Source: Acidobacteriota bacterium (lineage in GTDB: Bacteria > Acidobacteriota > Terriglobia > UBA7540). Taken from it: DNA of 12,360 bases. The position numbers and the translations under genes were made by a program. The notes beneath the pieces are model-generated. The model made no database searches and was not told where the DNA came from. It was given only the letters and a program-made list of their open reading frames with translations. The DNA lies in assembly GCA_021828225.1 (NCBI GenBank), contig JAKASH010000037.1:1-12360 (forward strand), read 5' to 3'. This document shows positions 6,862 through 12,360 of the stretch, piece by piece. How positions within the stretch are numbered: position 1 is the stretch's first letter; the number at the start of each line of letters is the position of its first letter.

Positions 6862-8169
6862 TTAAGAACTTGATGCCAGGATCGCGGGAGCAATGCGCAG
6901 GGCTTCAGTGATGGCGTCATCGATGCTGGAATAGTGCCAGGCGCCAAAGCGGCCGATCGACCAGACCTGCTTCGTTTGCAAAAAGTGCAGCAGGCGGCGG
7001 ACGCGTTCGCCACGTTCCAGATCGTGGACCGGATAGGCATAAGGGAAATAGTTCCGCACCACGTGCACCACATCCTCCGCCCGCTCGATCCAGCCAAGCC
7101 TCAGCAGGCAGGCCTGGACCTGGTCTTCGAGTTCTTCCTCTCGCCCGGGCTCCGGATTTGAAATCTCTGCTGCAATCAGTCCCCCGCCTTGTGGCGCCAG
7201 CCCTGCAGAGATGTTGGAAGGAAAGACTAAACGAAAAAAGGGAAACTCGGCTTCCGGAAAGTAAACCCAATGGAATGGCTTCGGGAGGGGCCGCCTGAGG
7301 CAATAGGTCAGGTTCAGCAGTGATGTCCAGCGCAGTCCGGTCACGACCTGGCGCAACTCTTCCGGGACACCTTTGACCCGCTTGATCAGGCTCGGCAGGG
7401 GTATGGTCGAAATCAGCCGCTCATAACCCACCTGCCCGCCGTCGTGGAACCGAATCGTGCGATGCTCCAGGTCGATCTCCTCTGCTTTCTGTTCGAGATG
7501 CACTTCCCGCACCTGCGCCTGGAATGCCTCGCACACGGTCTGGATTCCGCCCCGTGCCGGGTAGAAGAACCAGGGGTTGTAACCCAACTGGTGATGGTTT
7601 CGCCTTGAAACCACATTGCTGATGACCTGTCGCAGCTCTGTCTGCGGCACAAACGGCCGGATCCAATCCAGACTCAACTGCTCCGGCGCTATACCCCAGA
7701 GCTTCCGGTTGTAGGGCCGCATGAAGTGCCGCGCGATACCTCCGCCAAAATACTGTTCCACCCAATCGCCAAAATTTCCAGGCTCACCCGCATCCGTAAT
7801 TTTGCGCTTCGCCCACGCTTTGAGATAGCCGCCGAGGCAGTCTGCCTGGGCGGCCGCCGGCAGCGCGCTCAGATGCGTCTGAAAGGGATAGGGCACGTAC
7901 CGGCGCTGGAAGTAGATCCAGGCGCTGCGCTCCTGGCGAATCAGCTCCTCGCCCACGATCTGCTGCACCAGATCTTTTGTTTCGCCGGAACGGAAGTGCA
8001 GCACGTGCGAGACCGTGTCGAACTGATAGCCATCCACCTCCTGCGTGCGGCACAATCCTCCCACGGTTGGACCTTGCTCGTAAAGGCTGTAACTGTTTGG
8101 AGAGATTTGCTGAAGGGCGTATGCAGCGCTGAGCCCGCTGATCCCTGCCCCCAAGATTACCGTCGGCAC
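6862..8169 (-). CDS. UDP-galactopyranose mutase-like / protoporphyrinogen oxidase-like FAD protein
   Basis: A 435-residue flavoprotein of the amine-oxidase-like fold. The N-terminal FAD site is PTVILGAGISGLSAAYAL with GAGISGL at 7-13, followed by the second FAD block VGGLCRT at about 36-42. GYQFDTVSHVLH (47-58), MRPYNRKLWG (150-159), STIPLP in the middle and SIGRFGAWHY (404-413) resemble the corresponding blocks of eukaryotic-type UDP-galactopyranose mutases, which make the furanose form of UDP-galactose. Automated annotation may instead name it protoporphyrinogen oxidase or NAD(P)-binding protein. The GTG at 8169 is preferred because GGAGGAG at 8182-8176 lies 6 nt upstream; a GTG at 8184 would add five residues but has a weak site. 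The gene precedes the sugar aminotransferase by 23 nt, which supports a surface-glycan role. The substrate is not proven. Confidence 0.7.
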   Translation of the reverse strand: MPTVILGAGISGLSAAYALQQISPNSYSLYEQGPTVGGLCRTQEVDGYQFDTVSHVLHFRSGETKDLVQQIVGEELIRQERSAWIYFQRRYVPYPFQTHLSALPAAAQADCLGGYLKAWAKRKITDAGEPGNFGDWVEQYFGGGIARHFMRPYNRKLWGIAPEQLSLDWIRPFVPQTELRQVISNVVSRRNHHQLGYNPWFFYPARGGIQTVCEAFQAQVREVHLEQKAEEIDLEHRTIRFHDGGQVGYERLISTIPLPSLIKRVKGVPEELRQVVTGLRWTSLLNLTYCLRRPLPKPFHWVYFPEAEFPFFRLVFPSNISAGLAPQGGGLIAAEISNPEPGREEELEDQVQACLLRLGWIERAEDVVHVVRNYFPYAYPVHDLERGERVRRLLHFLQTKQVWSIGRFGAWHYSSIDDAITEALRIAPAILASSS

Positions 8170-8184
8170 CCGATACTCCTCCAC

Positions 8185-8636
8185 AGATCCCGCTTCCGCC
8201 GGCTGACCTGCCCTAGTGCGCTTTGCCTGCCATACCTCGGTGAGATGTCGGTCTCGCGACTTGCATCCTTGCAGCCGAATCTACCGCCTGCCTCTTCTGG
8301 CTGTCCTTCTGACTGATATTTCCGGCGACCCTCGCAAAGGCAAGCCGAAACCATCTATTATCGCCCGATTCCCGCCTCTTGCGCTAGCATAGCATGTTCT
8401 ACTGACTCTCAAGACCCATCCACGGTTTCCAGGGTTTTCCTGCAGGCGCGGCCTTTACCCGTCCAGGATGTCGAAATATCGAAAGGCGTTGCTAAAAACT
8501 GCGACCTTGATATAGCTTAGCCGTCGTACACTAAAACATCGGGCAGGGAATCGGGGTTTACTTCCTGACATCGAGATAGAACGGACAGCCTTTTGCAAAT
8601 TGTTGCCCGACTCAACGCGGAAAGAGAGGAGCCGTC
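8185..8636. other. Divergent intergenic region
   Basis: About 450 bases separate two divergent operons and must hold promoters for both. For the minus-strand mutase operon the best sequence is an extended -10, TGCTATGCT near 8394-8386, with TTGAGA at 8412-8407 but only a 15-base spacer, so it is weak. The plus-strand candidate is listed separately. An imperfect inverted repeat, TGTCGA-AATA-TCGAAA at 8469-8484, lies just upstream of it and could be an operator. No coding frame looks real, and no regulator gene, tRNA or terminator is seen. Confidence 0.45.
8489..8516 (+). promoter_or_regulatory. Candidate promoter of the sugar-acid operon
   Basis: TTGCTA (8489-8494) and TATAGC (8511-8516) are separated by 16 bases, and each matches 4 of 6 consensus positions. 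This would give a transcript start near 8523 and a leader of about 114 nt before the dehydratase gene. The support is moderate to weak. Confidence 0.35.
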
Positions 8637-9809
8637 GTGAAGATCACAGAAATTCGGACCCGGGTTGTTGAATGGAGAGGCCAAACGGCAGCTCCGCAGC
8701 CACACTTTTGTACGAATCCTATGGACCTGCTCGATCTGCCGGTTGATTCCATGGGCTCGTTCCGATTTCACGGCTGGTTGATCGTGGAAGTGGTCAGCGA
8801 CAGCGGTCATGTGGGGATCGGCAACGCGGCTCTTGCTCCTCGCGTGACTAAATCGCTGATTGATTTGTACCTGAAACCGATTTTGATTGGAGCCAATCCC
8901 TTTGACAGCGAATTTCTCTGGCAGCACATGTATCGCCGGACCATGGCGTTTGGAAGAAAAGGCGTTGGCATGGTTGCCATCAGCGCGGTTGACATCGCTT
9001 TGTGGGATCTGATGGGCAATATCTTGAAGCAGCCTGTCTTCCGCTTGCTGGGCGGCAAGACCAAGCCAAAGATTCCGTTATATGCCAGCCGTCTTTACAG
9101 TCAGCCGCTTGATGATCTGGCCCGGGAAGCGCAGCAGTACAAAGACCAGGGCTATCGCGCCATGAAGCTGCGGTTCGGATGGGGTCCCGTCGATGGCGCT
9201 GCCGGAATGCAGAGGAATCTTGAGCTGCTGCGGACTGCGCGGGAAGTGATCGGGGATGAGATTGACCTGATGGCAGATGCCTACATGGGTTGGACTTTAG
9301 ACTATGCCCGGCGAATGATTCCTCTGACCGCGAAATACAATCTGCGCTGGCTTGAGGAACCCGTGATTCCCGATGACATTGCCGGCTATGCTGCGCTGAA
9401 GGCTCTGAACGTAGTTCCGATATCCGGAGGCGAGCACGAGTTCACGCTTTACGGCTTCCGCCAGCTTCTCGAAGCCAAAGCTATCGACTACATCCAGTTT
9501 GACACCAACCGGGTTGGCGGACTGACGCAGGCGCGGAAAATTCAGGCGATGGCGGAGGCGTTTGAAGTTCCCGTCATTCCCCACGCCGGCCAGATGCACA
9601 ACTTCCACGTGGTGATGGCCAGTTACAACTCTCCGATGGCCGAGTTCTTCCCTCCGGTGGATGTGGAGGTCGGGAACGAACTCTTCTGGTATATTTTTAA
9701 GGGTGAGCCGATGCCTGTGGACGGTTGCATTGAACTGGATGAAAATCTGCCGGGGCTTGGCTTGACGATTGACGAAGAGAGCATCAAGCGGTTTGAGGTC
9801 ATCGAGTAA
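8637..9809 (+). CDS. Enolase-superfamily sugar-acid dehydratase, L-rhamnonate dehydratase-like
   Basis: A 390-residue mandelate racemase/muconate lactonizing enzyme family member. Such enzymes abstract the proton alpha to a carboxylate with Mg2+ and dehydrate a sugar acid to a 2-keto-3-deoxy acid. The N-terminal capping domain spans about 1-135, followed by the barrel. Probable Mg ligands are Asp214 (LMADAYMGW), Glu240 or Glu241 (WLEEP) and Glu266 (SGGEHE). The acid/base dyad is Asp289 (FDTNRVGG) with His316 (IPHAGQMHN). The MKLRFGWGPVDG block (176-187) has Lys-x-Arg instead of the racemase Lys-x-Lys; it aligns with the KxxxxWGPxDG stretch of E. coli RhmD, which argues for the rhamnonate dehydratase side. 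AGGAG at 8627-8631 precedes the GTG start by 5 nt. The SDR gene follows after 69 nt in the same direction. L-fuconate or another acid remains possible as substrate. Confidence 0.8.
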   Translation: MKITEIRTRVVEWRGQTAAPQPHFCTNPMDLLDLPVDSMGSFRFHGWLIVEVVSDSGHVGIGNAALAPRVTKSLIDLYLKPILIGANPFDSEFLWQHMYRRTMAFGRKGVGMVAISAVDIALWDLMGNILKQPVFRLLGGKTKPKIPLYASRLYSQPLDDLAREAQQYKDQGYRAMKLRFGWGPVDGAAGMQRNLELLRTAREVIGDEIDLMADAYMGWTLDYARRMIPLTAKYNLRWLEEPVIPDDIAGYAALKALNVVPISGGEHEFTLYGFRQLLEAKAIDYIQFDTNRVGGLTQARKIQAMAEAFEVPVIPHAGQMHNFHVVMASYNSPMAEFFPPVDVEVGNELFWYIFKGEPMPVDGCIELDENLPGLGLTIDEESIKRFEVIE

Positions 9810-9878
9810 ACCAACTTCGGGCAGCCCACTTGCTGTTTATCTCGAACCATACTTCCAGATCATGAGGACGAATTGAAC

Positions 9879-10631
9879 ATGAGTGCACAGGATTTTTTCA
9901 GCTTGAAAGATCAGGTAGCCGTCGTTACGGGCGGAGGGCAGGGCATTGGCGAAGGCATTGCACAGCGACTTGCGGCTGCCGGAGCCCGCGTTGCCGTGCT
10001 GGATCTGAAAGAAGATCTTGCCCGTTCGGTAGCGCAACCGATTGGCGGCGCTGGCGTTGAATGTGACGTGACTTCAGCTTCCTCGGTTGAACAGGCTATC
10101 GGCGAGGTTCGCCGGCAGCTCGGACCGATTGACATCCTGGTGAATAATGCCGGAATCGCCGGCAGAACTCTGCCGCTTACTGAACTCGACGAACACGATC
10201 TCGATCAGGTCTACGCCGTGAATCTGAAGGGAGTTTTCCTGACCTGCAAGGCAGTCATCGGCGAGATGCTGGAGAGGCGATATGGACGCATTGTGAATGT
10301 TGCTTCCATCGCCGGCAAGGAAGGCAATCCAACTTTAATCCCTTATTCCGCAACCAAGGCGGCGGTGATCTGCCTGACCAAAGCCCTGGCCAAGGAAGTG
10401 GCGGGCAAAGGCGACGTCACCGTCAACAGCATTTCCCCTGCCGTTGTTCACACCAAAATTCTGGACAAGATTTCCAAATCGACCGTGGATTATATGATCA
10501 GCAAGATCCCCATGGGGCGGACTGGCAAGATTGAAGAGATTGCCAGCCTCGTGCACTACCTCGCGTCGCGCGAGGCCTCTTTTACCACCGGGCAGTGCTA
10601 TGACATTTCCGGAGGCCGAGCCACGTATTGA
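9879..10631 (+). CDS. SDR-family oxidoreductase, probable 2-keto-3-deoxy-sugar-acid dehydrogenase
   Basis: A 250-residue classical short-chain dehydrogenase. The cofactor motif TGGGQGIG is at 17-24, Asp42 at the end of the second strand favours NAD over NADP, and NNAG is at 89-92. The catalytic tetrad is Asn115, Ser143, Tyr156 and Lys160 (PYSATK). The C-terminus, ISGGRATY, resembles SDRs described as 2-keto-3-deoxy-L-rhamnonate or L-fuconate dehydrogenases; this is from memory, not a search. Placed directly after a rhamnonate-dehydratase-like gene, it would oxidise the 2-keto-3-deoxy acid made there, as in non-phosphorylative rhamnose or fucose breakdown. The ATG at 9879 is preferred, with GAGGA at 9864-9868; a TTG at 9873 would add two residues. 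Its 3' end overlaps the PAP2 gene. Confidence 0.82.
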   Translation: MSAQDFFSLKDQVAVVTGGGQGIGEGIAQRLAAAGARVAVLDLKEDLARSVAQPIGGAGVECDVTSASSVEQAIGEVRRQLGPIDILVNNAGIAGRTLPLTELDEHDLDQVYAVNLKGVFLTCKAVIGEMLERRYGRIVNVASIAGKEGNPTLIPYSATKAAVICLTKALAKEVAGKGDVTVNSISPAVVHTKILDKISKSTVDYMISKIPMGRTGKIEEIASLVHYLASREASFTTGQCYDISGGRATY

Positions 10632-11454
10632 CCGGACAGGCAGATCGCCGCGGCGCATCCTGCTCTTCTGTCGCCTTCTGGTTGTTTTCCTGATCGCCGC
10701 CGGAGCCTACCCGGCCTGCGCGCAAGGAGGGCAGGGTTCTCGGCCGATCCAGGAATCGCGAGGAACACCCCCGACTTCACGCGATGTTTCCTGGAAGCTT
10801 TTTGGACGCAACATTCTGCACGATCAAAAGCGCATCTGGCTGTTTCCCAAGACGCTTGCACAGGGCAAACATTGGCTGCCGACGCTTGGCGTGGTGGGAG
10901 CGACGGCGGGGCTGATCGCGCTTGACCCTCACGACACGCCGTACTTTCGCCGTACCCAAACTTTCGATTCCTTCAACAACGTAATGAGCAGCCGCAATGC
11001 CATTTGGGGAATGGCGTTGTTCCCTGCCTCGGTTTACGCTTTCGGCCTAGCCCGGCACGACTCTTATATGCAGAAGACGGTGCAATTCTCGGCTGAGTCG
11101 GTTCTTGATGCAGAAGTTCTGGCGCTTGTTATCAGGGACGCGACGCAGCGCGTGCCTCCAAAGGACATTGCGCCGGACGGCGATTTTTCCGATTCATTTT
11201 TCCAGCGGCACAAAGGCCCCTTTTATGTGGGTAACGGCGGGTTTCCATCCGGCCACACCATCGCGGCTTTTTCCATTGCCACGATCTTCGCGGAGCGCTA
11301 CCGGCGGCATCGCTGGGTACCGTGGGTCGCCTACGGCCTGGCGAGCCTGGTGGGGTTTTCGCGAATCACCCTCCAGGACCATTTCCCCTCAGACGTTTTT
11401 GCGGGAGCGGCGCTGGGCTTCACCATCAGCCACTTCGTGGTGTTGCGCCGCTGA
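10600..11454 (+). CDS. Exported PAP2-family phosphatase
   Basis: A 284-residue member of the PAP2 acid phosphatase superfamily, whose members remove phosphate from lipids such as phosphatidic acid or undecaprenyl pyrophosphate. Residues about 18-41 look like a signal sequence or N-terminal membrane anchor (two arginines, a Leu/Val/Ile core, then ACA|Q). Motif 2 is FPSGHT (215-220, with His219). Motif 3 is SRITLQDHFPSD (254-265), an exact SR-x5-H-x3-D with the nucleophile His261. Motif 1 is degenerate (IRDATQRVPP, about 178-187) and lacks the classical Lys-x6-Arg-Pro. Weak hydrophobic stretches occur at about 95-108, 134-150 and 242-280. The ATG at 10600 lies inside the SDR gene (32-nt overlap) with a poor ribosome binding site. 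A non-standard ATT at 10627, overlapping the SDR stop, would give a shorter leader. The substrate is unknown and the link to sugar-acid breakdown is unclear. Confidence 0.8.
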   Translation: MTFPEAEPRIDRTGRSPRRILLFCRLLVVFLIAAGAYPACAQGGQGSRPIQESRGTPPTSRDVSWKLFGRNILHDQKRIWLFPKTLAQGKHWLPTLGVVGATAGLIALDPHDTPYFRRTQTFDSFNNVMSSRNAIWGMALFPASVYAFGLARHDSYMQKTVQFSAESVLDAEVLALVIRDATQRVPPKDIAPDGDFSDSFFQRHKGPFYVGNGGFPSGHTIAAFSIATIFAERYRRHRWVPWVAYGLASLVGFSRITLQDHFPSDVFAGAALGFTISHFVVLRR

Positions 11455-11465
11455 AGGCGGCCGGC

Positions 11466-12170
11466 TTAGCGCGCCACTTGTGATGATTCGCCTTCGGCGA
11501 CGAAGAGTGCCCGAAGTTTTTCCAGGTTGATATCTTCAAAGCTGGGGATGACCAGATCGGCCAGCGGCTCCAGCTTTTCAAAGGGGAAGGTTGAGGCGAT
11601 GGCAACGCATTTGATGCCGGCGTTCTTCACGGCTCCGATTCCTACATATGAATCTTCGAAGGCCACCGCGTCCGCCGGCTCAATGCCGAGATGTCCCGCC
11701 GCCTTCAGATAAATCTCGGGGTCGGGCTTGGCGTGCGTCACTTCATCACCGCTGACCATCGTGCGGAAGTAAGGGCGGTATCCGAGCGCGTCCACCACAA
11801 ACTCAATATTCTTCCGCATCGCGGAGGACGCCACGGCCATGGGAACTCCCGCCGCGTGGCATTCCTTGATGAGCGCGTCGAGTCCCGGCAAGGGCTTGGC
11901 ATGCGGCCGGAAGGCCTTGCGGAACGCTCCTTCAAGCTCCTCGCTCAGGGCTCTGCTTTCTTCTTTGGTAATGTCAGGACCAAAGAAATAGCGAAAGGCC
12001 GTGTCATTGCGCTTGCCGAGAATCAGTTCCGGCAGTTCCTCAGCCTTGTAGCTGATCTTGTGATGGTCCAGAAAATCAACCCACTTCGCCAGATGATAAG
12101 GATTGCTGTCCACCAGAACGCCGTCCATGTCAAAAATGACCGCGGCGGGTAATTCCAGTTGATTTTGCAT
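11466..12170 (-). CDS. HAD-superfamily hydrolase, beta-phosphoglucomutase-like
   Basis: A 234-residue cytoplasmic HAD subfamily IA protein, acting as a sugar-phosphate phosphatase or phosphomutase. Motif I is IFDMDGVLVDS (12-22), with nucleophile Asp14 and acid/base Asp16. A helical cap follows at about 25-95, including LILGKRND. Motif II is AVASSAMRKN (112-121), motif III is HAKPDPEIY with Lys148, and motif IV is VAFEDSYVGIGAVKNAG with Glu172 and Asp173. DMDGVLVDS and FEDSxxGIxAxxxAG are typical of beta-phosphoglucomutases and 2-deoxyglucose-6-phosphate-type phosphatases, but no partner such as a maltose phosphorylase is present to support a mutase role. The ATG at 12170 has GGAGG only 3 nt upstream, a short spacing. 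The gene converges on the PAP2 gene with 11 nt between stops. Confidence 0.88.
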   Translation of the reverse strand: MQNQLELPAAVIFDMDGVLVDSNPYHLAKWVDFLDHHKISYKAEELPELILGKRNDTAFRYFFGPDITKEESRALSEELEGAFRKAFRPHAKPLPGLDALIKECHAAGVPMAVASSAMRKNIEFVVDALGYRPYFRTMVSGDEVTHAKPDPEIYLKAAGHLGIEPADAVAFEDSYVGIGAVKNAGIKCVAIASTFPFEKLEPLADLVIPSFEDINLEKLRALFVAEGESSQVAR

Positions 12171-12256
12171 TTGCCTCCGCTGCTACTCAAAAAGTCTCAA
12201 TCTTAGATTATGAACGAGGAGGGCGAAAACGGGAAGAAGCAACAATTATGAATTTC

Positions 12257-12274
12257 GAAGTATGAAGTATGAAG
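12257..12274. repeat. Short tandem 7-mer repeat
   Basis: GAAGTAT occurs at 12257-12263 and 12264-12270, followed by a partial GAAG at 12271-12274, in the non-coding sequence upstream of the HAD gene. The stretch 12171-12360 shows no gene or clear promoter otherwise. Confidence 0.6.
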
Positions 12275-12360
12275 GGTGAACGACCACCGGCGGGCGACAC
12301 GTTGCCAGACTTCAGGCTAAACCCTGCGGATTTTCGGCCTCTTCGCCCACGCGACGGTCC

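Noticed and set aside
7726..8316. 196-codon plus-strand frame opposite the UGM-like gene
   Set aside because: It is antisense to a well-supported flavoprotein, with composition that follows the opposite codons.
11447..11461. GCCGC-TGAAG-GCGGC hairpin at the end of the PAP2 gene
   Set aside because: It has a 5-bp stem and no T-tract, so it is not convincing as a terminator.
1..12360. tRNA, rRNA, CRISPR array, IS element, prophage or defence system
   Set aside because: No cloverleaf, direct-repeat array, transposase, integrase, terminal inverted repeat or defence-type domain was seen on either strand.

Overview
The window is ordinary chromosomal sequence of a free-living, moderately GC-rich bacterium. 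A secreted FecR-like orphan gene, stand-alone glycan enzymes, a sugar-acid dehydratase and the general codon style make me lean towards Acidobacteriota. This is an inference from style only; no rRNA or other marker is present. I see no tRNA, rRNA, CRISPR array, insertion sequence or phage gene.

Layout. (1) 77-3347: an arginine block, argR-argG-argH, all on the plus strand. argG and argH overlap by 4 nt, and a candidate ARG box overlaps the argR start. (2) 3473-4519: a self-contained unit with a near-consensus sigma-70 promoter and an A-tract, a leader of about 88 nt, one exported FecR-like protein with an Ala/Asn/Thr heptad tail, and a strong intrinsic terminator. (3) 4881-8169: three enzymes of the kind used to make nucleotide sugars and surface glycans. 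A short UDP-glucose/GDP-mannose dehydrogenase-like protein is on plus. A UDP-galactopyranose-mutase-like flavoprotein followed by a DegT/DnrJ/EryC1 aminotransferase is on minus. The two transcription units converge and overlap by 4 nt at their stops. The aminotransferase has no ATG, GTG or TTG for its first 75 codons and probably starts at ATT. (4) 8489-11454: a plus-strand run of a rhamnonate-dehydratase-like enolase-superfamily enzyme, an SDR of the 2-keto-3-deoxy-sugar-acid dehydrogenase type, and an exported PAP2 phosphatase that overlaps the SDR gene. (5) 11466-12170: a minus-strand HAD hydrolase of the beta-phosphoglucomutase type.

How the genes fit together. ArgG and ArgH carry out the last two steps of arginine synthesis, and ArgR is their likely arginine-sensing regulator. 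The dehydratase and SDR look like consecutive steps of non-phosphorylative deoxy-sugar-acid breakdown. The region 3 genes probably serve cell-surface carbohydrate, but their exact product cannot be read from this window. I found no convincing new multi-gene system. The most unusual points are the ATT start of the aminotransferase and the strongly driven FecR-like orphan with its heptad tail.
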